Assembly: GCF_014905555.1 (NCBI RefSeq) | Contig: NZ_BNGS01000003.1 | Coordinates: 682,001 to 746,000, forward strand | Reading direction: 5' to 3' | Origin: Streptomyces sp. Y2F8-2 | GTDB taxonomy: Bacteria; Actinomycetota; Actinomycetes; Streptomycetales; Streptomycetaceae | Length of the DNA: 64,000 bases | Shown: positions 1 through 7,309 of the stretch, piece after piece | How positions within the stretch are numbered: position 1 is the first letter of the stretch | Layout of the letters: each line of letters opens with the position of its first letter | Notes under the pieces: model-generated | The model's database searches: none | What the model saw: only the letters and a program-made list of their open reading frames with translations | Told to the model about the DNA's origin: nothing | Made by a program: the position numbers and the translations under genes

Positions 1-1
1 A

Positions 2-820
2 AGTCTCAGAGAAGCAGCTTGTGCGGTTCCGAGTACCTCATCCGTCCGACCTCCGGGTAGCACCAGCCAGCAAGACCTTACCCAATCACTAATCCAGTCC
101 TTGCGGGACCAAATCGAACTAGAGCGGGCGCTTCGCTCGGCCATGCAACTGAACTGGGCACTGCTGTGGCAGGTGGGTTCGGTATCCACCTCGACTGCCG
201 ACGGGGGTTCGGGGTCTCCGACTCGATCTCCTGATGGCTCGACGCCAAAAGCGGAGCGTCCTGAACAAGTTGTTGGGGATGGGGCACCCTCACCCCTCCC
301 TGATTCGGGCCATGCTGAGGATCTGCAGCCACGTCCAGCGGCCCCAGAACGGCACCCTGGAGTTGGACTGCCAGCCGCCTTCTCGACGCATAACCCTACC
401 AGCGACGAATTGCCCAGTCTGAATCGAAGGAGAATTGCTCTCCACGACCTTACGCCCGCAGCCTTCGAAGGCCTGGTGCGAGAGCTTTTTCTTGCTATGG
501 GGTTCACTGCCTGGGCAGAGAATCGCGCCTCAGGGGACCGAGGGTTCGATGCGGTGACGATCAATGAGGACCCGGTAATGGGAGGATCAGTCCTCATTCA
601 AGCAAAGAGAATCAAACGTCCGGTATCGGTCGAGTCTCTGAGGTCATTGGCTGGGGCAGTTGACTTCGAGCGCGCAACCAAGGGTTTCTTCGTGACCACC
701 TCTCACTTCACCTCTGCCGCTTACGACTTTGCGGCCCGGAGCGGGAGAATTCAGTTGATCGATGGACGGTCGCTACAGTCGTTACTTTCTCAATATCTCG
801 GGATTCAGGCAGACCTATAG
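2..820 (+). CDS. Mrr-like restriction endonuclease domain protein, 5'-truncated by window edge
   Basis: The reading frame is open from base 2 with no stop upstream, so the start lies outside the window; a TTG at 101 is the first start-like codon inside. The C-terminal half looks like an Mrr-type PD-(D/E)xK nuclease. It has an LTPxxFExLVxELF helix, then GDRGFDAV with the candidate catalytic Asp at 548-550, then QAKR with the Gln/Lys pair at 599-607, and a C-terminal segment ending in LIDGRSLQSLL. Such enzymes usually cleave modified or foreign DNA. The N-terminal half is low-complexity, rich in Ser and Pro, and unrecognised. Base composition is clearly less GC-rich than the chromosome to the right, suggesting acquired cargo. 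The nuclease fold is inferred from motifs only. Confidence 0.72.
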   Translation, partial: SLREAACAVPSTSSVRPPGSTSQQDLTQSLIQSLRDQIELERALRSAMQLNWALLWQVGSVSTSTADGGSGSPTRSPDGSTPKAERPEQVVGDGAPSPLPDSGHAEDLQPRPAAPERHPGVGLPAAFSTHNPTSDELPSLNRRRIALHDLTPAAFEGLVRELFLAMGFTAWAENRASGDRGFDAVTINEDPVMGGSVLIQAKRIKRPVSVESLRSLAGAVDFERATKGFFVTTSHFTSAAYDFAARSGRIQLIDGRSLQSLLSQYLGIQADL

Positions 821-998
821 GTTCCGCCTCGCGACATCGGCAGAACGGCTTTGGGTTGGAAATTCCATAACCCAGTCAAGCGCCGCCGCGCCCGGATCCC
901 GGGGCGCCAGTTTGGAAGATCGCATAACTGGACGAAAGGTGACCAGCAGGGTCGCCGACGCGCGGGTCTCTGTGGCGGTCCGCGTCACTCCTCGCTGT

Positions 999-1856
999 TC
1001 AGCGTTGGTCGTCGTTGAGCGCCCCCGCACGACCCAAGGACGGCGCGGCCTGCTTACGCTCTCCGGGCACAAGGTGAGAGTACAGCTCAAGTACCCCGGA
1101 GTCGTCTTTCGATATGCGAGCAAGACCGAACTTCGCGGCCACTTTGGTATCGAAGTCGATTACAACCCTGATCGCGCTGCTGGCGACGGCAATGTATTCG
1201 CGCAAGTTGAATCTGTAGCGTTCACCTTTCTTGGCATCGGGTACGATGCGCATGAAACGCTCGTCGATAATCCCTCGTCTATGCACCGCTAGGTTCCGAA
1301 TTGCGACGCCGCGCCTGAGTAGCATCCAATGCTTATCGCTTTCATGAATCTTCAGTCCCAGTCGCTTCTCGATGTAAGCGGCGATATCCTCTAAGCCTTT
1401 GTATGACAGTTGGCTGATGCGTCGCTCTGCCGCCCATGCCGCGAACGCTTCGATCGAGTCGTGGGCAAGAACTTCCTCGTATGTCACTTGCTCCTGGCTC
1501 TTGAGGAGTGCTGGGCTGCTCACTAGAGTCTCCGTGAGGACATCGGAAACATAGGAGAGGAAATTCTCAACGCACCGAGTCATGCCGTACTCGGAGACCA
1601 TGGGCAAGTTCTTATGAAGGGTTTCCTTGAATTGAGCGCGCTTCTCATACCAGTGAGGAAATCGCTTCTCTGGGCCATCGGGAGAGACGTCCGCGAAGGC
1701 TACGCCCAGCCGCTCCACCAGAGACTCGAACTCGCGAAACACCATGCTGGCTGAAGTCATATAAAGCATCTGGGCGTGATGATGCTTATAGAAAGCCCAA
1801 GCGGCTGTGGTGGCGAAGTCAGGAACTACGTCGAGCGCGTCGTCTTCATTCTCCAT
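999..1856 (-). CDS. Putative HEPN-domain protein (possible RNase toxin/defence protein)
   Basis: A 285-residue protein. The ATG at 1856 was chosen because a GGAGGGGG ribosome site lies about six bases upstream; in-frame sequence further upstream looks non-coding. No family is certain, but RNLAVHRRGIID near residue 190 (Arg codon at 1296-1298, His codon at 1281-1283) matches the R-x4-H active motif of HEPN ribonucleases, followed by the G-I-[IV]-D seen in RiboL-PSP-HEPN-like proteins. The rest is mostly predicted helical. It converges on the Mrr-like gene, with 178 bases between the stops, and shares its lower GC content. A role in defence or abortive infection is an inference from motif and location. 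Confidence 0.6.
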   Translation of the reverse strand: MENEDDALDVVPDFATTAAWAFYKHHHAQMLYMTSASMVFREFESLVERLGVAFADVSPDGPEKRFPHWYEKRAQFKETLHKNLPMVSEYGMTRCVENFLSYVSDVLTETLVSSPALLKSQEQVTYEEVLAHDSIEAFAAWAAERRISQLSYKGLEDIAAYIEKRLGLKIHESDKHWMLLRRGVAIRNLAVHRRGIIDERFMRIVPDAKKGERYRFNLREYIAVASSAIRVVIDFDTKVAAKFGLARISKDDSGVLELYSHLVPGERKQAAPSLGRAGALNDDQR

Positions 1857-2250
1857 ATTGTGCCCCCTCCGTCGAACTGATCGACTCAGTCTGGCAGACC
1901 GGCCAGGTGTCGGGTGCAGGTTTTCACGCAGGTCGGTGGAGCGGCTTTGGGCTGGAGCTGCTTTGGTGCGAGTGATCATGGCCCCGTAAGCTTGCGGCGC
2001 GTCGGGCAGTCTCTGGACCTGCCCGGTAAAGCACGACGTTGGGGCCATGATCTTCGAGGCTCGCGCCAAAGTGGCTGCCTAAAGCCGTGGAGCCGACCGG
2101 CCTCAGCCACAGAGGGTTTCCTACCTCTGCCCGCATGCACGCAGCGCGCCGCCGGGCGCGGCCAGCCGGGGCGGAGACAGGAGGCAGGCCGCGCCGCAGA
2201 GGCGGCGCGCGCCCGCGCTGTGCGCGGGCCTTGATGAAGTAGGGAAAGTC
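1857..2250. other. Intergenic region, 394 bases, left of the AICE core
   Basis: No convincing gene is seen. The region holds the ribosome site of the HEPN gene at its left edge, a long inverted repeat at 1974-2052 described separately, and a very GC-rich stretch (about 2130-2230) of short CG-rich palindromes. It marks the junction between lower-GC cargo and the high-GC AICE core. No tRNA-like sequence is visible. Confidence 0.6.
1974..2052. repeat. Interrupted inverted repeat / potential cruciform
   Basis: GATCATGGCCCC at 1974-1985 is perfectly repeated in inverted orientation at 2041-2052. Inside it, CGGGCAG and CTGCCCG form a second 7-bp stem around a 9-base loop. The two unpaired segments between outer and inner stems resemble each other in direct orientation (both begin GTAA and contain a GC-rich core). 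The structure could be a terminator for the HEPN side, a recombination or replication site, or a transposon remnant. The sequence does not decide which. Confidence 0.55.
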
Positions 2251-2706
2251 TTATCCCGCTGGGATGAGTCGCCGTCCGTCGTGGCTCCGGACGTGCGGGC
2301 CGTTGCCGTCCAAGGCGTCCAGAAGGCGGATCGCGAAGACCTCGGACATGCGCTCGCTGACCTGGTCGGGGGTGAGCCACTCGACCGCGGTGGACTCCAT
2401 GGACGTGCGTTCATTGCCGCCGGAGGGCTTGCAGCGGAAGACCAGGGCGACGATGCCGCGCGTCGTGTTCTTGTAGACCCCGGTCAGTTCGTCCACCTCG
2501 ACGTGGATGCCGGTCTCCTCCAGGACCTCGCGGGCGACGCCCGCCTCGGGGGTCTCGTCGAGTTCGAGGATGCCGCCGGGGAGTTCCCAAGTGCCGTTGT
2601 CGGCGCGGCGGATCGCCAGGAGGCGTCCGTCTTCGCGCACCACCACCCCGGCTACGGACACGGAGTGGAGGGGCGTTGACTGGCCTTCCTGGGCGCTGTT
2701 ACTCAT
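2251..2706 (-). CDS. pif: Nudix hydrolase, pSAM2 Pif-like immunity factor
   Basis: A 151-residue protein with a complete Nudix box: GGILELDETPEAG followed by AREVLEETGI, fitting GX5EX7REUXEEXGU. Nudix enzymes hydrolyse nucleoside diphosphates linked to another group. In pSAM2 a protein with this motif, Pif, blocks redundant transfer into cells already carrying the element; the equivalent position next to the KorSA-type repressor gene supports the same role here. The start is taken at 2706; an in-frame ATG at 2718 would add four residues. Neither has a clear ribosome site, and the 2706 ATG sits inside the operator-like ACTCATGTACAGGAG, so the gene may be leaderless and repressed by the GntR protein. 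Confidence 0.8.
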   Translation of the reverse strand: MSNSAQEGQSTPLHSVSVAGVVVREDGRLLAIRRADNGTWELPGGILELDETPEAGVAREVLEETGIHVEVDELTGVYKNTTRGIVALVFRCKPSGGNERTSMESTAVEWLTPDQVSERMSEVFAIRLLDALDGNGPHVRSHDGRRLIPAG

Positions 2707-2717
2707 GTACAGGAGCA
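2676..2717. promoter_or_regulatory. Candidate gntR promoter with operator half-site shared with pif
   Basis: TTGACT at 2676-2681 is followed after 17 bases by a weak -10, TTACTC (2699-2704), reading toward gntR. The operator-like ACTCATGTACAGGAGC at 2701-2716 overlaps this -10 and the pif start. It matches the perfect palindrome at 3603-3622 in its left half. Autorepression of gntR and control of pif are inferred. Confidence 0.5.
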
Positions 2718-2736
2718 TAGGAGGAAGAGAAGGACT

Positions 2737-3516
2737 ATGGGAACAGCGGTAGGAGGTGAGAGGTCCGTACCTCGGTACGTGCAGATCGCCGACGAGATCG
2801 TGCAGCAGATCCGGGCGGGCGTCCTCAAGCCTGGTGACATGGTGCCGAGTGAGTCCGAACTGGTGGAGCGCTACGGCGTCTCGGGCGGCACGATTCGTAA
2901 GGCCATGGTCGAGGTGCGTGCGAGCGGTCTCGTCGAGACTCGGCATGGCAAGGGCTCGATGGTGAAGGATCGCCCGCCGGTACGGCATCGCTCCTCCGAC
3001 CGCTTCCGGCGCTCACTCCGCCGGGGTGGCAAGGCTGCGTATCTGGCCGAGTCCGAGCAGTCTGGAGCCACGGCCAAGGTGAGCGTCCTCTACATCGGCC
3101 CCATGGAGGCCCCCGAGGATGCCGCCGCACGGCTGGGCGTCTCCGCCGGCACCCAGGTGCTTGCCCGGCGTCGTCTCTACTTCCGCAACGGCACCCCCGT
3201 CGAGACGGCGACGTCGTACCTCCCGTGGGACGTGGTCAAAGACATCCCTGAGCTGTTCGCCGAGAACCCTGGCGGCGGTGGCATCTACGCCCGACTCGAA
3301 GACCACGGGCACGAGTTCGCGGAGTTCGTCGAGACGCTCCAGGCGCGTACGGCCTCCAAGGCGGAGGCATCCGAGCTGGCACTCAGCCCCGGGGCGCCGG
3401 TGGTTCATCTGATCCGCGAGGCTCGTACGACCGAGGGTCAGGTGGTCGAGGTCTGCGACACGCTCATGGCCGCTGACCAGTTCGTTTTCGAGTACCGCAT
3501 CCCCGCCGCCGACTGA
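2737..3516 (+). CDS. korSA: GntR-family transcriptional repressor, KorSA-like (HutC/UTRA type)
   Basis: A 259-residue protein. Residues about 10-75 form a GntR winged helix-turn-helix (YVQIADEIVQQIRAG, then PSESELVERYGVSGGTIRKA, wing GLVETRHGKGSMV). Residues about 95-255 form the UTRA ligand-binding domain. In pSAM2 the equivalent KorSA represses the activator gene pra and keeps the element integrated. Here the likely binding sites are the ACTCATGTAC-type repeats at 2701-2717 and 3568-3622, flanking the gene on both sides. A strong terminator follows the stop. The ATG start lies shortly downstream of the operator; its ribosome site (AGAAGGA) is close to the start. Confidence 0.88.
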   Translation: MGTAVGGERSVPRYVQIADEIVQQIRAGVLKPGDMVPSESELVERYGVSGGTIRKAMVEVRASGLVETRHGKGSMVKDRPPVRHRSSDRFRRSLRRGGKAAYLAESEQSGATAKVSVLYIGPMEAPEDAAARLGVSAGTQVLARRRLYFRNGTPVETATSYLPWDVVKDIPELFAENPGGGGIYARLEDHGHEFAEFVETLQARTASKAEASELALSPGAPVVHLIREARTTEGQVVEVCDTLMAADQFVFEYRIPAAD

Positions 3517-3534
3517 CGCGCACTCAACTCCGCG

Positions 3535-3568
3535 CAACCCGCCGCGAGTTCTTCTTCGCGGCGGGTTG
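3535..3568 (+). terminator. Rho-independent-like terminator after gntR
   Basis: A perfect 13-bp stem (CAACCCGCCGCGA at 3535-3547 pairing with 3556-3568) encloses an 8-base loop. No U-tract follows. It separates gntR from the transfer operon and directly abuts the first operator. Confidence 0.75.
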
Positions 3569-3622
3569 ACTCATGTATAGGAGTCATGCACTCTTCTTCA
3601 TGTCACTCATGTACATGAGTGA
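3568..3622. promoter_or_regulatory. Tandem operators upstream of the transfer operon
   Basis: Two related sites. GACTCATGTATAGGAGTC at 3568-3585 has perfect GACTC/GAGTC arms. TCACTCATGTACATGAGTGA at 3603-3622 is a perfect 20-bp palindrome. Both share ACTCATGTAY with the site at the gntR/pif junction. They are the most likely targets of the GntR repressor and would control the genes from 3656 onward. Confidence 0.7.
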
Positions 3623-3655
3623 CGGAGTCCAGCCTCTGTAGAGGAGTGATCTGCT

Positions 3656-4012
3656 GTGCGTCAGATTCCCGTCGACACCTCCGCCGCGACCGTGATGGTC
3701 GCCAAGACCCCGCAGCCCAAGGTCAAGGACCGCCGTACCGGCGAGATCGCCACCGACGCCGAAACCGGTGCGAAGCTGATGACGGTCGACGTGATGTTCG
3801 CGGCGAACGACGAGGTCGAGATCCTGTCCATCACCGTCCCCGAGCCCGGCATCTCCGGTGAGCTGACCATGGGCACCCCGGTCGCCCTCACGGGCCTGAT
3901 CGCCCGGCCCTGGGAGAACGACTTCAACGGCCAGAAGCGGCACGGGATCGCGTTCCGCGCGGTCGCCGTCACCTCGCTCGCCGCCGCTGCCGCGAAGCCC
4001 AAGGCGGCCTGA
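3656..4012 (+). CDS. AICE conserved small protein upstream of traSA (OB-fold-like)
   Basis: A 118-residue protein starting at GTG with GAGGAG nine bases upstream. It is the first gene of the transfer operon and lies two bases before traSA. No catalytic motif is visible. The central part alternates short beta-like stretches (KLMTVDVMFAANDEVEILSI, then VALTGLIARPWE, then GIAFRAVAVTSL), which would suit an OB-fold single-strand binding domain; this is an inference from pattern, not a family match. The C-terminus is Ala/Lys-rich. Similar small proteins precede the translocase in other pSAM2-type elements. Confidence 0.75.
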   Translation: MRQIPVDTSAATVMVAKTPQPKVKDRRTGEIATDAETGAKLMTVDVMFAANDEVEILSITVPEPGISGELTMGTPVALTGLIARPWENDFNGQKRHGIAFRAVAVTSLAAAAAKPKAA

Positions 4013-4014
4013 CC

Positions 4015-5370
4015 ATGACCGCCTTCACGGTCGCGCTCGTGCTGGTCGTCGCCACTGCGGTTCTCCTGCGGTGGCGGCGCCCCGCCTGGTACTGGCTGAC
4101 CTTCGGCGTCTCCCTCGCCGCGCTGCGGGTCCTGGTCCGCTACGCCTCCGTCATGGACGCCTGCGGGTTGACCGTCCCGCCCTCGCGCTGGCGCCTGGCC
4201 TTAGCCCGGGCCACCAACCGGCCCGTTCCGGAGTCCCGCCCGCCGCGCATCCTGCGCCTTCGGCCGACCAGGACCGGCCTGGTCCTCCGGCTCAAGCTCC
4301 GGCCCGGGCAGGACGCCTTCGACGTCGCCGCCGCCACTGACCGGCTGCGGCACTCCTTCGGGATGTACGGCGTCACCTCGCGTGAGCTGCGCTCAGGTGT
4401 GGTTGAGGTACGGATGACCGGCTACGACGTGCTCAAGCGGGTGCAGATGCCCGCCAAGACCGACACCCGCCCGATGCGGGTTCCGGTGGCGCTACGTGAG
4501 GACGGCTCGGTCCACTACCGGGACTACCGGGCGATACCCCACGCGCTCACCCTCGGCGCCACCGAGTCCGGCAAGTCCGTCTACCAGCGCAACCTGGTCG
4601 CCGGGCTGGCCCCGATGGACGTCGCCCTGGTCGGCATCGACTGCAAGCAGGGGGTCGAGCTGTACCCGTTGGCCCGCCGCTTCTCCGCACTCGCCGACAA
4701 CCCCGACACCGCCGCCGAACTGCTCGACGCGCTCGTGGCCCGTATGGAAGGCGTGTACCAGCTCATCCGCGCCGAACAGCGCATCACCTCAGACGTACCC
4801 GACGCCGACATCGCGGCCGACATCTGGGACCTGCCCGATGACCTGCGCCCCACCCCCATCGTGGTCCTGGTCGACGAGGTTGCCGAACTCGCCCTCTTCG
4901 CCAACAAGGAAGAAGAGAAGCGCCGGGACCGGATCATCACCGCACTCGCCCGGCTGGCCCAGCTCGGCCGCGCGGCCGGCATCTACCTCGAGATCTGCGG
5001 ACAGCGCTTCGGCTCCGAACTCGGCAAGGGCATCACCATGCTCCGTGCCCAGCTCACCGGCCGTACCGCCCACCGCGTCAACGACGAAACCAGCGCCAAC
5101 ATGGCCTTCGGTGACATCTCCCCGGACGCCGTGCTGGCCGCCATCCAGATCCCCGCGGACATGCGCGGCGTCGCCATCGCGGGCGACTCGACCGGCGGCT
5201 GGCACCGCATCCGCGCCCCGCACACCTCGCTGCGGCAGGCCGTGAACATCTGCAACCGGCACGCCGACTTGGCAACCGACCTGCCGGAGCTGGCGCCCTT
5301 CCGGCCGGTGTTGCCGGGCATCCCTGCGGCCTCGGCGCCGCTGTCCAAGGCCGCTCCAGTGACGGCCTGA
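4015..5370 (+). CDS. traSA: FtsK/SpoIIIE-type conjugative DNA translocase (TraSA/TraB)
   Basis: A 451-residue protein. Two hydrophobic segments lie at about residues 5-20 and 25-45, followed by a cytosolic motor. Walker A is GATESGKSVYQRNL near residue 181; Walker B is PIVVLVDEVAEL near 283. The length fits TraSA/TraB proteins, which assemble as membrane hexamers and pump double-stranded plasmid DNA into the recipient, recognising repeated clt sites. This single protein suffices for Streptomyces conjugation, so no relaxase-type IV secretion set is expected and none is seen. The gene is tightly packed behind the 118-residue protein, in the operon controlled by the tandem operators. Confidence 0.93.
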   Translation: MTAFTVALVLVVATAVLLRWRRPAWYWLTFGVSLAALRVLVRYASVMDACGLTVPPSRWRLALARATNRPVPESRPPRILRLRPTRTGLVLRLKLRPGQDAFDVAAATDRLRHSFGMYGVTSRELRSGVVEVRMTGYDVLKRVQMPAKTDTRPMRVPVALREDGSVHYRDYRAIPHALTLGATESGKSVYQRNLVAGLAPMDVALVGIDCKQGVELYPLARRFSALADNPDTAAELLDALVARMEGVYQLIRAEQRITSDVPDADIAADIWDLPDDLRPTPIVVLVDEVAELALFANKEEEKRRDRIITALARLAQLGRAAGIYLEICGQRFGSELGKGITMLRAQLTGRTAHRVNDETSANMAFGDISPDAVLAAIQIPADMRGVAIAGDSTGGWHRIRAPHTSLRQAVNICNRHADLATDLPELAPFRPVLPGIPAASAPLSKAAPVTA

Positions 5371-5450
5371 CCTTCCCGTTCCACGGTCGGCGCGACCGCT
5401 TCGCGCCAGGTCCCTACCTCTGCCATGCCTGACGAAGGGAGAGCCCCGCC

Positions 5451-5657
5451 ATGTGCCCTCACCGCGAGGACTTCGCCCGTACGGTGCTGCTGCTCCTCCA
5501 GCTCGGCCACTACGCCCACACGCCCGGCGCTGACCAGGGCTTCATCGAGGCCATCGGCCCGTCGCTGGCCGCTTCGCTGCCCGAGCCGCCGCCCGGCCTC
5601 TTCCCGCCTGGCTACGACCCCAACGACGGCCCCGACTACCCCGGCGAGGATTCCTGA
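5451..5657 (+). CDS. Small AICE protein of unknown function
   Basis: A 68-residue acidic, Pro-rich protein (MCPHREDFARTVLLLLQLGH, then PGLFPPGYDPNDGPDYPGED). A GAAGGGAGAG ribosome site precedes the ATG. Its stop overlaps the next start (TGATG at 5655-5659), so the two are translationally coupled. No domain is recognised. Position suggests an accessory transfer or spread role. Confidence 0.7.
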   Translation: MCPHREDFARTVLLLLQLGHYAHTPGADQGFIEAIGPSLAASLPEPPPGLFPPGYDPNDGPDYPGEDS

Positions 5658-6316
5658 TGGGCCGCCCCGTCTTCCGTGTTGACGCCGTCCTGGTCCAGGC
5701 CGTCATCGCCGGAGCCCTGTCCTTCGCCCACCTGCACGACCTGGCCGCCGCTGCCGGACAGAGCGGGTGGAAGGCCTGGGCCTACCCGATCAGCGTCGAC
5801 CTGCTCCTGGTCGCCGCCTGGCGACGGCTCCGCAGCGACGGACCGTCCCGGCTGGCCTGGTGCTGGTTCCTGATCGCCCTGTTCGCCTCCCTCGGGGCCA
5901 ACGTCGCCACCGCCGGATTCCTCGACCTGGCCAACCCGCCCGCCCTGCTCCGTCTCGGTGTCGCCGGATGGCCTGCGCTGGCCTTCCTCGGTGGCACCCT
6001 CCTCGCCCACTCGGTCGGGGACCGGGTGCCGGTTCCGCCGGCACCCGCAGCCCCGGCCCCCGCACCCGAAGCGGAGTCCACCCCCGATCCCGATCTGGAG
6101 CCGGACTCCACCCCGGTTGCGGCCTCGGAGGAAGCCCCGGCACTTCCCGCCGCCGACCTGGCGCCCGCGGTTCCGGCCGTCCTCGTCAACCACGCCCGCA
6201 AGGTCGCCGACGACCACAAGGCCCGCACCGGGACCCGGATCGACGTCGAAACCCTTCGCGCCCGCCTCGGCGTCCCGCCGCAGCTCGCCGACGCCATCGC
6301 GGCCCAACTCACCTGA
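5657..6316 (+). CDS. spdB: DUF2637-type membrane spread protein (SpdB-like)
   Basis: A 219-residue protein with about four membrane segments in its first 130 residues (AVIAGALSFAHL, AYPISVDLLLVAAW, LAWCWFLIALFASLGANVA, WPALAFLGGTLLAHS), typical of DUF2637 proteins of Streptomyces plasmids. A Pro/Ala/Glu-rich linker follows, then a C-terminal helical part (ARKVADDHKARTGTRIDVETLRARLG) resembling a helix-turn-helix-like DNA-binding tail. Spd proteins promote movement of the transferred element across septa of the recipient mycelium, visible as pocks; SpdB proteins associate with TraB and bind DNA. The start is coupled to the previous stop. Confidence 0.82.
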   Translation: MGRPVFRVDAVLVQAVIAGALSFAHLHDLAAAAGQSGWKAWAYPISVDLLLVAAWRRLRSDGPSRLAWCWFLIALFASLGANVATAGFLDLANPPALLRLGVAGWPALAFLGGTLLAHSVGDRVPVPPAPAAPAPAPEAESTPDPDLEPDSTPVAASEEAPALPAADLAPAVPAVLVNHARKVADDHKARTGTRIDVETLRARLGVPPQLADAIAAQLT

Positions 6317-6338
6317 CCCGGAAGGAGAACCGCCCAGC

Positions 6339-6530
6339 ATGCCCGCTCGCGACCACTTCCACTCCGTGATGCGGATCGGCCCGGTGCAGATCGGCACCTA
6401 CCGCGACCGCAACGGCCGGACCAAGCACGCCGCCGTGTGCACCGCCGACCGCTGCGGCTGGTCCGCCGACTACTCCAGCCAGTCCGCCGCCCAGCTCGCC
6501 GCCCGCACCCACCGCTGCACGGTCCGCTAG
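6339..6530 (+). CDS. spdA: Mobile element transfer protein (SpdA-like, 63 residues)
   Basis: A short basic protein (MPARDHFHSVMRIGPVQIGT, then YRDRNGRTKHAAVCTADRCG) with GGAAGGAG before the ATG. Proteins of this length and sequence type are regularly annotated as mobile element transfer proteins in pSAM2-type elements. Its cysteines (VCTADRC and a C-terminal HRC) might bind metal. The precise role in intramycelial spread is not known. Confidence 0.8.
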   Translation: MPARDHFHSVMRIGPVQIGTYRDRNGRTKHAAVCTADRCGWSADYSSQSAAQLAARTHRCTVR

Positions 6531-6542
6531 GAGGTGTCCCTC

Positions 6543-6698
6543 ATGCAGGTTCCCCTCTGGCTCGCGCTGCTCGTCGTCGGATGGCTCGGCGTCAAGCTCA
6601 TCCGCCCGCCCTGGTGGCTCGTCGTCGTGCTCCTGCTGGGCGGCTACCTCCTCGCCGACAGCCTGCTCGCTCCCGTGATCGACACCGCCGTCAAGTAA
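6543..6698 (+). CDS. Small membrane protein, AICE spread region
   Basis: A 51-residue protein starting at ATG with AGGAGGTG eight bases upstream. It consists of two hydrophobic helices (VPLWLALLVVGWLGVK and PPWWLVVVLLLGGYLLA) joined by a short basic turn. It sits between the SpdA-like and SpdD-like genes, so a role in the Spd membrane complex is likely but inferred. It is too short for many gene finders. Confidence 0.72.
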   Translation: MQVPLWLALLVVGWLGVKLIRPPWWLVVVLLLGGYLLADSLLAPVIDTAVK

Positions 6699-6721
6699 CC
6701 AACCTCAGAAGGGAGATTCCC

Positions 6722-7033
6722 GTGCTCCGCCCCAAGGTCCCGACCATGCCCACGCCGACCGGGCTCGTCACCCCGCCCGCGCCCGTCGAGCCGACTGTCG
6801 TGGTCCAGCAGGCCCCGACTCCCGTTCCGGCCGCGCCTGCCTCGTCCCGCCCCACGGTCCAGCTGACACCCGGAGCCGTGCTCGCGCTCGTCGGCGGCGG
6901 CACCGCCGTGGTCCTGGTCGTCGGCGCCGTCCTCGTCTCGATGCTCCTCGCGGTCGCCATCACCGGCGCGTCCGTCGCCGTCTGCGCCCTGGTGATCCGC
7001 TCCCTGATCAACGCCGACGCCGAGCGCCGCTGA
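6722..7033 (+). CDS. spdD: SpdD-like spread protein
   Basis: A 103-residue protein starting at GTG (LRPKVPTMPTPTGLVTPPAP after the start), with GAAGGGAG upstream. The N-terminal half is Pro/Val-rich and probably extended. The C-terminal half is one long hydrophobic region (AVLALVGGGTAVVLVVGAVL, then LLAVAITGASVAVCALVIRS) giving two membrane segments. This layout fits plasmid spread protein SpdD of pSAM2-like elements. A GC-rich hairpin follows the gene. Confidence 0.8.
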   Translation: MLRPKVPTMPTPTGLVTPPAPVEPTVVVQQAPTPVPAAPASSRPTVQLTPGAVLALVGGGTAVVLVVGAVLVSMLLAVAITGASVAVCALVIRSLINADAERR

Positions 7034-7039
7034 CCGGCC

Positions 7040-7079
7040 CCCGGGCGGCCTCGATACCGCCAAGCATCCGCCGCCCGGG
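7040..7079 (+). terminator. GC-rich hairpin between spdD and the CxxC gene
   Basis: CCCGGGCGGC (7040-7049) and GCCGCCCGGG (7070-7079) form a perfect 10-bp stem with a 20-base loop and no U-tract. It may reduce read-through from the spread genes into the replication genes or separate two transcripts. Confidence 0.5.
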
Positions 7080-7123
7080 AGCCGTGCCCCTGTCCGATCT
7101 CGCAACCGGAAGGAACTCCCAGC

Positions 7124-7309
7124 ATGACCGACCGCACCACACCGCCGCCCCGCATCTGCCCGAACTGCGACGGCTTCGCCTCCGTCGCCATCACCGTCGG
7201 CGGCCGCGACCGACACGGCCACCTGCGCACCATCACCGCGCACTGCCCGGCCTGCGACGGCCTGGGCATCACCCGCACCCGCCGCGTCCGGGAGGGCGCC
7301 GGTGCCTGA
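7124..7309 (+). CDS. Small CxxC...CxxC zinc-ribbon-like protein
   Basis: A 61-residue protein with GGAAGGAA before the ATG. Two CxxC pairs (ICPNCDGF and HCPACDGLG) flank a short beta-like middle, like a zinc ribbon or a DnaJ-type CxxCxG knuckle. The gene overlaps repSA by eight bases, so its translation is probably coupled to the initiator. It occupies the position of small orf genes before repSA in pSAM2. Nucleic-acid binding is inferred. Confidence 0.75.
   Translation: MTDRTTPPPRICPNCDGFASVAITVGGRDRHGHLRTITAHCPACDGLGITRTRRVREGAGA

Noticed and set aside
762..1292. A 176-codon plus-strand frame between the Mrr-like and HEPN genes
   Set aside because: It overlaps the coding ends of both neighbours, has no ribosome site and no recognisable domain; the minus-strand HEPN frame has a clear start and motif.
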